Shown one piece after another: positions 16,357-24,206 of a stretch of DNA of 64,000 nt (its first letter is position 1; every line of letters begins with the position of its first letter). This DNA comes from Chitinophaga sp. YR573 (GTDB taxonomy: Bacteria; Bacteroidota; Bacteroidia; Chitinophagales; Chitinophagaceae), in assembly GCF_900110995.1 (NCBI RefSeq), contig NZ_FOJF01000003.1, positions 868,001-932,000 of the forward strand, in the 5' to 3' direction. Made by a program: the position numbers and the translations under genes. A model generated the notes under the pieces. It searched no databases, had not been told where the DNA came from, and worked only from the letters and a program-made list of their open reading frames with translations.

Positions 16357-17910
16357 TTAATTGTAACCTGTATTCTGATCAGATGGTTTGATATCACCAT
16401 TCAGTTTCATCTCTGTATCCGGAATCGGGAATACAGTATTAAAATCCTGTATAGAACCGGATAGTTTAGTCCATTTGTTACGCGCTTTAACGAACTCTAC
16501 AAACTTGCCGGTACGGATAAGGTCTATACGACGCCAGTCTTCCGCAAAAAGTTCCCGCATACGCTCATCCATGATGGCGGTGCGGAAAGCATCCTGAGAC
16601 ATAGCCTGCCACTTTTTATCATCCGGCAGCACACCACCCCAGGCGCGTGTACGCACTTCATTCACCACATTTACAGCATCCCCGCCGCGGTTCAGTTCAT
16701 TGAGGCATTCAGCATAGCAAAGTTTAATATCGGCCAGGCGCAGTACCGGTATATTCTTACCGGAGTTCCACATGTTATTGATCTTATTATCTGTGTGTTT
16801 GTCTGTTCGGAAGTCTTCATACTTTTTCACGTGCGGCAACAACTCGTCATAGTCAGCGCCCAGGTCTTCCCAGCTGATAGGGTCCAGCGTAGGTACATCA
16901 CCGTAATACGTGAAATCATAGCGGATGCTTTCCTGTCTGCGCTTGTCTCCGGCTTCCCATATGCCGCCGCTGTCTATAGCGGAGTAAGCATAATGAGTAG
17001 GTACGATCTTATCATAACCGGAATAATAGCAGCCGTCTCCATAGAAAGCCTGTACCGCACGGGAGCCTATCTGGAACTGCAGTTTATTGTTATTGGGAGA
17101 GGCAGGACTGAACTGGAATTCCAGAATAGATTCAGCAGTGTTGATCTTACTATAATCCCAGAGATCTTTATAAGGCACCAGCGAATAATCGCCCATCATC
17201 TTTTCAAAGCAGGCAGCAGCTTTGGAAAAATCACGCAGGCCGGTGGATACAGGGGCAGACATATAAGCCTTGCCCAGCATAGCCCATGCAGCTCCGGAAG
17301 TAGCACGTCCCGGATCATTGGTTTTGGGGCAATTATCAGCAGCGCGTTGCAGATCTGCGATGATGAAAGCCCACACATCTTTCAGCGGCTGACGGCGGAA
17401 ACCGAGTTCAGTTTCACGGCTCAGATCGCGGATAGGGATTTCACCCCAGTACATGGTCAGTTGAAAATCCAGGAAGCCACGTACGAAAGAGGCTTCGCCC
17501 AGTAATTTCGCTTCCCGGGAGTCTGGTGTAACGGTGCCTGAACCCAGGCCTTTAACGATTTTGGCGGCTTCATTCACAACGGGCCAGCGGATATTCCACT
17601 GGTTGGCAATGTGGTTCAGCGTGGAGTTCAGGTTGCCATCATAGCGGTCCAGGCCACCTTTGTTAGGGTCGCTCTTCATCTGAAAAGCGCCTTGTTGGGT
17701 TTCATCAGTCCCCATCATCATGATGAGCCCCTGTTCGTCTGTGCGGATGCTTTTCCAGTTAGCGTAAATGCCTTTAAGACTAGTCTCTACCAGGTTCACG
17801 TCGGAGTATACCTGGCTTTCGTCAAGTTTGGTCATACTACGTTCGTCGAGGAATTTACTACAGGAAGCGGAGAGCATTACAATTCCCGCTACTATTATCG
17901 TGCGTTTCAT
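16357..17910 (-). CDS. SusD/RagB-family nutrient-binding lipoprotein
   Basis: A 517-residue lipoprotein with signal MKRTIIVAGIVMLSASC, lipidated Cys17. The SusD fold is shown by the N-terminal DESQVYSDVNLVETSLKGIYANW and EAKLLGEASFVRGFLDFQL segments, the conserved aromatic-rich TPR helices, and the C-terminal ERMRELFAEDWRRIDLIRTGKF and FPIPDTEMKLNG motifs. It caps the SusC barrel on the outer face and binds the incoming oligosaccharide. The gene begins 18 bases after the SusC stop. The enzyme in the same operon makes alpha-galactosides the likely ligand. Confidence 0.95.
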   Translation of the reverse strand: MKRTIIVAGIVMLSASCSKFLDERSMTKLDESQVYSDVNLVETSLKGIYANWKSIRTDEQGLIMMMGTDETQQGAFQMKSDPNKGGLDRYDGNLNSTLNHIANQWNIRWPVVNEAAKIVKGLGSGTVTPDSREAKLLGEASFVRGFLDFQLTMYWGEIPIRDLSRETELGFRRQPLKDVWAFIIADLQRAADNCPKTNDPGRATSGAAWAMLGKAYMSAPVSTGLRDFSKAAACFEKMMGDYSLVPYKDLWDYSKINTAESILEFQFSPASPNNNKLQFQIGSRAVQAFYGDGCYYSGYDKIVPTHYAYSAIDSGGIWEAGDKRRQESIRYDFTYYGDVPTLDPISWEDLGADYDELLPHVKKYEDFRTDKHTDNKINNMWNSGKNIPVLRLADIKLCYAECLNELNRGGDAVNVVNEVRTRAWGGVLPDDKKWQAMSQDAFRTAIMDERMRELFAEDWRRIDLIRTGKFVEFVKARNKWTKLSGSIQDFNTVFPIPDTEMKLNGDIKPSDQNTGYN

Positions 17911-17928
17911 AAATTTAGCAGTTGAAGT

Positions 17929-20900
17929 TTAAAAACCTACATTCAGTCCAAATACATACATTTTTACCGGAGGATAGCCATAATCGCCGGTTTCCGGGTC
18001 CATACCCTTGTAGTGCGTAATACAGAACAGGTTAGAACCGGTCACATAGAGGCGCAGGTTATTCAGTTTCCAGGCGCTCAGCTTTGTTTCCGGTAGTGTG
18101 TAGGAAAGTGTAAGAGCAGAGAGGCGCAGGAAAGATGCGTTCTGGATAGCGTAATCCAGGTCAGACGGATTGTAACGGTTATAGCTTGTATTGGCGATTA
18201 CGCGGGGAATGTTGGTGTTGGTATGTTCCGGTGTCCAGCGGTTCAGCAGGTCCACAGAGGCCATGCTTTCACCATTGCTGTTGATCAGGCTTTCGTAGTA
18301 ACTGCTGATCTTTTTGGCACCGTAAGAGTAGGTGAACACAGCATTCATCCCAAAAGCCTTGTAGGAGAGGTTAGTGGAAAAACCACCATAGAATTTGGGA
18401 TCTGTTTTAGCCACTACTGTTTTGTCGTACTGATCAACAATACCGTCAGGCTTGCCGCCGGGACCGGAAATGTCTTTGGCAAAGAGATCTCCCGGACTAA
18501 CAGTCTTACCATTGTAGTTCAGTCCTTCCCATTGGCTGCGGTTGGATTCCTGCGCAATACCGCCGGAGAGGAGCGTGTAAATGGTGTGCAGGGATTGTCC
18601 CAGAAAGATGTTGTTTTCACGCTGTATCACATTCTCGTAGGTATTGTATATCACGGTGGCATCACCATACAATCTGGTTACTTTGTTCTTATCGAAGGAA
18701 ATATTACCGGAGGCTGTCCAGTTAAAGTCTTTCTTTTGAATGATATCCCCTGTTACAGAAAGTTCCATACCCTTGTTGTTCACGCGGCCGATATTTTCCC
18801 ATTGCTGGTTATAACCGGTGGTAGCAGCCAGGGAACGGTTCAGCAGGATGTTGTCGTTGTTGATATAGAAGAAGTCAGCGGTAACTGTCAGTCTTGATTT
18901 TAAGAAGCCCATTTCTACACCAACATTGCTCTGCTTTTGTTTTTCCCAGGTGATGTTCGGATTACCACGACGGCCGTCATTAACGATCAGGGCATTGCCG
19001 TTATCGATCTTTGAGCCGTAAAGGGTTTGATATGCATAATTGCTGATATCCTGGTTCCCGACAACACCGTAACCAGTACGTAGTTTCAACTGGCTGAACA
19101 GTGATACATCTTTCATGAAATCTTCTTTCTTCACATCCCAGGCAGCGGACACTGAGGGGAATATCCCCCAGCGTTTCCCTTCGGCAAAACGGGAAGAGCC
19201 ATCATAGCGGGCCGTAGCCGTGAAATGGTATTTGTCTTTGTAACTATAGTTTACGCGGCCAAGGAAAGACTGTAAAGTGTACGCGTAAAAATCAGAGCCG
19301 AGCACGGATTTTTCCACGGCAGCAGCGCCTCCCAGGTCGTTGTAAGAGAGGTCGTCACTAGCGAAGCGATCTCCCTGTGCCAGGGTATAATTGGATTGGC
19401 GTTTGCTGGCGCTGGTCCCTACCAGGGCCGTAAGTTTATGATCATTAGCAATGGTAGTGTTGTAGGTAATGGTATTATCCCATTGCCAGTAGGTATCGCT
19501 CCATCTTTCGTGTTTGGCGCGTGCATCGCCGTTGTACTGGCGGATGGCTTCCTGAATGTTATGAGGTGTAAACTCGAACCAGTCCTGTGCGCCATAGTCC
19601 ATTGAATAGCTGGAGCGGATGTCCAGTCCTTTTATAGGAGTAATATTCACGTAGTTGGCGGTAGTAAGGCGGTTACGCGTACGGTAGCGTTGAACTAACA
19701 ATGAGTTGAATGGATTGAAGTCATTGTTATTCTGCTCCCCGTGCGAGCGATAGTAAATCGTAAGGTAGTCGTAAGTATAACGGGTAGCCGGATCGCGATA
19801 AGGTTCATAATTCAGCAGAGGGTTGGCATTCAGGGCTTTCCCATAGACGTCGTCAGAAGGCATGTTGTCGTTGGTACGGGTGAAGCCGGTGTTGGTACCT
19901 ACTTTCAGCCATTTCTTTATGTTGTATTCCGCGTTGAAACGGCCGGTGTATTTATTCTGTTTAGTGTTTTCCACCACGCCTTTGGTACCTGCATATCCAA
20001 GGCTCAGATAGAATATGCTGCGGTCGGACCCACCGGAGAAGCCCAGCGCATGGTTTTGCTGGAAGCCGGTACGGGTAACCTGGTCCAGCCAGTTATAGCT
20101 TTGTTTCTTATTGTAAGTATCGAATTCCTGGTTAGAGAAGGCGATGTTTGTTTTCAGCAGGGTGTTATCGATATAGTCCTGCCGGTCGGCGGTTGGATGA
20201 TCTTTCATGTAGCCGTTGGCATAGGCATCAATGCGCAGTGCAGCCAGTTGTTGCGCATCCATGGTTTTAGGGATCCGTGTGAAGTCGGATACGCCTGCCC
20301 AGCTATCATAGGTAACGAGGCCGTCGCCGCCCTTGCGCTGCCCTTTCTTTGTAGTGATCACCACTACACCGTTGGCGCCACGGGAGCCGTAAAGGGCCGT
20401 TGCAGAGGCATCTTTGAGCACCTGTACGGAAGCCACATCGTTTACGTTCACGGAGTTAAATCCGCCCTGGTTGTTTTCCATCACTACGCCGTCCACTACA
20501 TAAATGGGAGAGGAGCCTGCATTGATGGTATTGATACCGCGGATTCTGATGGTAGCGTCATCACTCGGGCGGGTGCCGTTGCTGACAAAAACACCGGCTG
20601 CATTGCCTTGTAAAGCCTGGTTGATGTTGGTGGCGGGGCGTTCCAGCAGCTTTTTGGAGTCTACCGTGGCGGTAGCCCCGGTAAGGTCCGACTTTTTCAT
20701 ACTGGCGCCTACGACCACCACTTCATCCACATTGGCGGTGGCTTGTTGCATCCTGATGTTCAGGGGAGCAAAGCCGGCGAAGGTCTGCATCTGCGTTTCA
20801 AAGCCTAAAAAGCTGAATTCCAGTGTGCCTTTCCCGCTTTCAGCGGTTAGAGCAAAAGCGCCGTGTTTGTCTGTAACAGTGCCGGTTTTGGTGCCGGTCA

Positions 20901-21054
20901 GCTTTACTGACACACCTGGAAGTGGCTCGCCTTTCATATCAGTAACATTACCGGAAATCCTGCCGCTTTGGGCAAAAACGGGTCCGACGCCCGTTAGCAT
21001 AGCTATAATAGTCAGGAGCGACCATAGCCTTTTAAAAGCAATTCTTACATGCAT
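17929..21054 (-). CDS. SusC/RagA-family TonB-dependent outer-membrane transporter
   Basis: About 1041 residues from the ATG at 21054 (MHVRIAFKRLW, a signal peptide ending GPVFAQ); an ATG at 21066 is also possible, while a longer frame would need a TTG. After the signal comes a carboxypeptidase-regulatory-like domain (GRISGNVTDMKGEPLPGVSV), then the plug (DEVVVVGASMKKSDLTGA, YGSRGANGVVVITTKKGQ), then the 22-strand barrel, ending in a C-terminal Phe (YVFGLNVGF). It imports oligosaccharides using TonB energy with the SusD encoded next. It lacks an STN domain, so it is not FecR-linked, in keeping with control by the local GntR protein. It is the first gene of the alpha-galactoside operon. Confidence 0.95.
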   Translation of the reverse strand: MHVRIAFKRLWSLLTIIAMLTGVGPVFAQSGRISGNVTDMKGEPLPGVSVKLTGTKTGTVTDKHGAFALTAESGKGTLEFSFLGFETQMQTFAGFAPLNIRMQQATANVDEVVVVGASMKKSDLTGATATVDSKKLLERPATNINQALQGNAAGVFVSNGTRPSDDATIRIRGINTINAGSSPIYVVDGVVMENNQGGFNSVNVNDVASVQVLKDASATALYGSRGANGVVVITTKKGQRKGGDGLVTYDSWAGVSDFTRIPKTMDAQQLAALRIDAYANGYMKDHPTADRQDYIDNTLLKTNIAFSNQEFDTYNKKQSYNWLDQVTRTGFQQNHALGFSGGSDRSIFYLSLGYAGTKGVVENTKQNKYTGRFNAEYNIKKWLKVGTNTGFTRTNDNMPSDDVYGKALNANPLLNYEPYRDPATRYTYDYLTIYYRSHGEQNNNDFNPFNSLLVQRYRTRNRLTTANYVNITPIKGLDIRSSYSMDYGAQDWFEFTPHNIQEAIRQYNGDARAKHERWSDTYWQWDNTITYNTTIANDHKLTALVGTSASKRQSNYTLAQGDRFASDDLSYNDLGGAAAVEKSVLGSDFYAYTLQSFLGRVNYSYKDKYHFTATARYDGSSRFAEGKRWGIFPSVSAAWDVKKEDFMKDVSLFSQLKLRTGYGVVGNQDISNYAYQTLYGSKIDNGNALIVNDGRRGNPNITWEKQKQSNVGVEMGFLKSRLTVTADFFYINNDNILLNRSLAATTGYNQQWENIGRVNNKGMELSVTGDIIQKKDFNWTASGNISFDKNKVTRLYGDATVIYNTYENVIQRENNIFLGQSLHTIYTLLSGGIAQESNRSQWEGLNYNGKTVSPGDLFAKDISGPGGKPDGIVDQYDKTVVAKTDPKFYGGFSTNLSYKAFGMNAVFTYSYGAKKISSYYESLINSNGESMASVDLLNRWTPEHTNTNIPRVIANTSYNRYNPSDLDYAIQNASFLRLSALTLSYTLPETKLSAWKLNNLRLYVTGSNLFCITHYKGMDPETGDYGYPPVKMYVFGLNVGF

Positions 21055-21700
21055 AACGTGAAGCATAACGTGTTTTGTAAATAAATGATAGGTATAATAG
21101 CGACTTGACAATCTCAAATAAACGTGGCATTGAACATTCGAACTCCTTAATCTCCCCCTATAGCGATCTTGTTAAAAATTAAATCGCTGATTTTCAATCT
21201 TATCCTGTAGATTTTTGATTGGTTTGTTCTATTCTGGTCTACTCAACAAATATAGGGTTAGTTTCGAATTACAAAACTTTATTTTTTGGGACTTGATAAA
21301 AAGGCGGAGAAAGAAGGGGAGATATTCTATATAATTTCCTGGTAAACAGGCGTCTATATAGCGTCATTATTATAGGTGCTTATAAGGTGCTGAGATTTCA
21401 ATGCTCCCAGTGGTATAAGCCCTATATAAGCCCACTATAAGTCCACTACAACTTGTATACAAGCCCACCTTATTTAGGGTGGGCTTATATAGGGCTTATA
21501 TCCGTTGTAATTAGTTTTTTTAACTACATCTCAGTAGGTAATGAGGTATAGTTAATACCTTACAGCTACCGGTATAAATTGAACCAGCCGGGTTACAAGG
21601 TAATGCCATATTTATCCATGCTATAGCCACTGGTGAACAGTATGCGAGTTGATACTTTTACAAGACAATTTCAATTTTTAATTTTTTTAAAATTAAAACA
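21055..21700. other. 646-base divergent intergenic region with promoters and repeats
   Basis: This gap separates the SusC start (minus strand) from the epoxide hydrolase start (plus strand), so it should hold both promoters. The most visible structure is the inverted-repeat cluster at 21415-21499, listed separately. The final 40 bases before 21701 are very AT-rich. I see no convincing small gene. Confidence 0.6.
21415..21499. repeat. 21-base inverted repeat with nested palindromes and TATAAGCCC-type direct repeats
   Basis: The left arm 21415-21435 is the exact reverse complement of 21479-21499. Inside lie a second hairpin (21461-21469 with 21478-21486, 8-base loop) and the palindrome CTTGTATACAAG (21452-21463). 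Within the arms the unit TATAAGCCC/TATAAGTCC recurs three times at about 10-base spacing. The two hairpins share bases and are mutually exclusive. It could be an operator array, an attenuator-like switch or a small repeat element; no coding sequence is present. Confidence 0.7.
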
Positions 21701-22969
21701 ATGAAAAAAAGTAAAAGTATCCTTGCAAGTACAATGGTGGTAAGCTCCCTTTTGATGCAAGGTGGATTAAGTAATGCACAAACGGCCCCTTCCACTGATG
21801 AGTCTATTCATCCGTTTAAAGTGCACATTCCGGAATCAGAACTTGTTGATCTTAAAAAGCGGATCAAGGCAACACGCTGGACGGAAAAAGAAACGGTAGA
21901 CGATTATTCGCAGGGTGTGAAGTCGAAGACAGTTCATGAACTGGCAGATTATTGGTTGACTAATCATGATTGGCGTAAGGCGGAAGCAAGACTGAATGCT
22001 TATCCCCAGTTTACTACTAAAATTGACGGACTTGATATTCATTTCATTCATGTTCGCTCCAAAGAGCGTAATGCCCTGCCTATTATTTTAGTCCATGGCT
22101 GGCCGGGTTCAATCATTGAATTAATGAAGGTAATAGACCCTTTAACTAACCCCACTGCCTATGGCGGAAAACCCGAAGATGCTTTTGATGTTGTTATACC
22201 TTCAATACCGGGCTATGGGTTTTCAGAGAAACCGGCTACAACCGGCTGGGGACCTACCCGTATCGCAGATGCATTTGTAACATTGATGAAACGCCTGGGA
22301 TACAAAAAGTTTCTTGCACAGGGAGGTGATTGGGGGGCGGTTATCGTTGATTTAATGGCTGTACAGTCACCTGATGATTTGCTTGCCATTCATACGAATA
22401 TGCCTGGCGCGGTACCTTCCGGTATTGACAAGGCGGCTGTTGCCGGTGAGCCGGCACCATCAGGTCTCTCAACTGAAGAAAAACACGCGTATGAGCAACT
22501 GGTCTTTGTATATCAGCACGTTTACTACGGCTTTTATATGGGATCGCGTCCGCAAACGTTGATCGGATTGGCGGATTCCCCTGTTGGCCTTGCCACATTT
22601 ATGCTAGACCACGATGCGCGTAGTCTGGAGCTCATCTCACGCTCGTTTGACGGACAATCTGAAGGGCTTACACGAGATGATGTTCTCGACAACATCACGC
22701 TTTATTGGTTCACTAACACTGCGATTTCTTCTGCTCGTCTCTATTGGGAGAATAAGTTCCCATATTTCAGTCCAAAAGGCGTCACAGTTCCCGTTGCAGT
22801 GAGTACATTTCCTGACGAGCTCTATCAGGCACCACGAAGTTGGGCAGAGAAGGCATATCCCAACCTGATCTATTACAACAAACTCGATAAAGGCGGGCAT
22901 TTTGCTGCGTGGGAACAACCCAAACTCTTCACTGAAGAAATCCGCGCAGCTTTCAAGTCACTCCGCTGA
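21701..22969 (+). CDS. Exported epoxide hydrolase-like alpha/beta hydrolase
   Basis: A 422-residue protein with a signal peptide (MKKSKSILASTMVV..., cleavage near SNAQ). Residues 37-145 are an epoxide-hydrolase N-terminal (EHN) domain (FKVHIPESELVDLKKRIKAT, WRKAEARLNAYPQFTT). The core has the oxyanion motif HGWPGS (132-137), the nucleophile Asp210 in QGGDWGA, and His400 in GGHFAAWEQP. Asp rather than Ser as nucleophile fits microsomal-type epoxide hydrolases, which open epoxides through an ester intermediate. Export is unusual for a detoxifying enzyme but common in Bacteroidota and Actinobacteria EHN proteins. It is monocistronic, bounded by the repeat-bearing intergenic region and a terminator. 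The substrate is unknown. Confidence 0.9.
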   Translation: MKKSKSILASTMVVSSLLMQGGLSNAQTAPSTDESIHPFKVHIPESELVDLKKRIKATRWTEKETVDDYSQGVKSKTVHELADYWLTNHDWRKAEARLNAYPQFTTKIDGLDIHFIHVRSKERNALPIILVHGWPGSIIELMKVIDPLTNPTAYGGKPEDAFDVVIPSIPGYGFSEKPATTGWGPTRIADAFVTLMKRLGYKKFLAQGGDWGAVIVDLMAVQSPDDLLAIHTNMPGAVPSGIDKAAVAGEPAPSGLSTEEKHAYEQLVFVYQHVYYGFYMGSRPQTLIGLADSPVGLATFMLDHDARSLELISRSFDGQSEGLTRDDVLDNITLYWFTNTAISSARLYWENKFPYFSPKGVTVPVAVSTFPDELYQAPRSWAEKAYPNLIYYNKLDKGGHFAAWEQPKLFTEEIRAAFKSLR

Positions 22970-22986
22970 TTTTGGCAAAGGGAGAT

Positions 22987-23022
22987 CTTGAAAATGGACG
23001 CGAAGTCGTGTCCATTTTCAAG
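22987..23022. terminator. Bidirectional hairpin terminator
   Basis: A perfect 13-base stem (22987-22999 with 23010-23022) with a 10-base loop lies between the convergent epoxide hydrolase and alginate-lyase-like genes. T-runs are modest, so strength is uncertain. Confidence 0.7.
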
Positions 23023-23024
23023 AC

Positions 23025-24206
23025 TTATTGAATCCAGATAAGCGGATAACGGACAGGTAAATTCCTGATAACTTCTTCTATCGCTGGCGAATGTTCCAAA
23101 CGCTTCCAGGTATTAAACCAGTCTTTATTTGAATAAGCAATTGCACCAAAAGCCAGAGCAGGTTGAGCTACCGGCCATTCATCCCAATACATCACGTCTT
23201 TTTTTAAAGGCCATTTGCTTTTGTCAGCAAGATAGGGATACATGTATTCTATGCCTTTCTTCAAAGACCTGCCATCGGAAGTGGTATATGTCCAGAGATT
23301 GTCTTTATCATCTGAAAGGATCTGGCAGATAGTGGCCATAGCATCCAGGTTAAAAATGGAATAACCATAAGGCTTTGTCCTTCTTAGTTCCTGCGGGAAG
23401 CTTCCATCAGCAGCCATCTGATTAGGAAGCAACACATTTTTATAACGATCGCGGCAAAAATCCATGATCTTTTGATTACCGGTGAACTTTGCAAAACAGG
23501 CAACCTGCATTACCCAGCATGTACCATGATTGTTGACAGCATTCATTTCATCTTTGCCATACTGGTGCGTGGTCAGCCATTGCAGGTATTGTTCGAACCA
23601 GCTTTTAATGCCGGCTATCGCTTCTTTATCGTATAATTCTACACCAGCCATTGCCATCAGGCCCTGTACTACTTCCATAAAATGAATGGTATCAATAATA
23701 CCTATTCCTCTTCCTGTATGTCTTCCTTTAATAGCCTGGGCAAATAAAAGATTAGGATTCATTCTTGTAGTAGTATCCATAAACCATGCACGGCAATGCA
23801 CAATGGCATGTCTCATGTATTTTTTGTCTCCAGTCAGTTTATAAGCTGAAGAAAGTGCCCCCACGATTCTGCTGAACCTGATCATGGCCAGGCGGTGAGC
23901 AACAAAATTATCGGGGTTCGTCATGCCATCACGCTGGATGTACGGGCTATCAGCACTTACAGGGTTAGACCACCAGTAGTCACCTTCGGAGAAGAAGTCG
24001 TGCCTGCCACCTTTGCTTCTGCCGGATGATTGCGCCGTAACAGTGATAGGTTGCTGTTCCAGTGCCCATAACGCATCTTTAAGAACCTGTTCACGCAAAA
24101 CGGTGGCGATTTCCTTTTGAATATGCTGGGCTGAACAGGGGATCAGTAAAAATACCGATAGCACTATTGTGAGTGCTATTGACCGGCTTCTGTCATAAAC
24201 TTCCAT
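23025..24206 (-). CDS. Alginate-lyase-family polysaccharide lyase, exported
   Basis: The ATG at 24206 gives 393 residues with signal MEVYDRSRSIALTIV...PCSAQ; a longer frame to 24266 would place 20 non-signal residues in front and overlap the GH31 gene by 91 bases. The mature protein is an alpha/alpha-toroid: FFSEGDYWWSNPV, YIQRDGMTNPDNF, RAWFMDTTTRMNPNLLFAQ and the signature NNHGTCW, whose Asn and His match catalytic residues of the Alginate_lyase (PF05426) fold seen in PL5 and PL38. Family members cleave uronic-acid polymers by beta-elimination, but some act on glucuronan. The gene overlaps the end of the GH31 gene by 31 bases, so the two are co-transcribed. Substrate remains unproven. Confidence 0.87.
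   Translation of the reverse strand: MEVYDRSRSIALTIVLSVFLLIPCSAQHIQKEIATVLREQVLKDALWALEQQPITVTAQSSGRSKGGRHDFFSEGDYWWSNPVSADSPYIQRDGMTNPDNFVAHRLAMIRFSRIVGALSSAYKLTGDKKYMRHAIVHCRAWFMDTTTRMNPNLLFAQAIKGRHTGRGIGIIDTIHFMEVVQGLMAMAGVELYDKEAIAGIKSWFEQYLQWLTTHQYGKDEMNAVNNHGTCWVMQVACFAKFTGNQKIMDFCRDRYKNVLLPNQMAADGSFPQELRRTKPYGYSIFNLDAMATICQILSDDKDNLWTYTTSDGRSLKKGIEYMYPYLADKSKWPLKKDVMYWDEWPVAQPALAFGAIAYSNKDWFNTWKRLEHSPAIEEVIRNLPVRYPLIWIQ

Noticed and set aside
19741-20613. 290-codon plus-strand frame inside the SusC gene
   Set aside because: Complement of conserved plug and barrel codons; no independent domain.
21067-21117. TTG start at 21117 for the first SusC
   Set aside because: ATG codons at 21066 and 21054 give a normal signal peptide.
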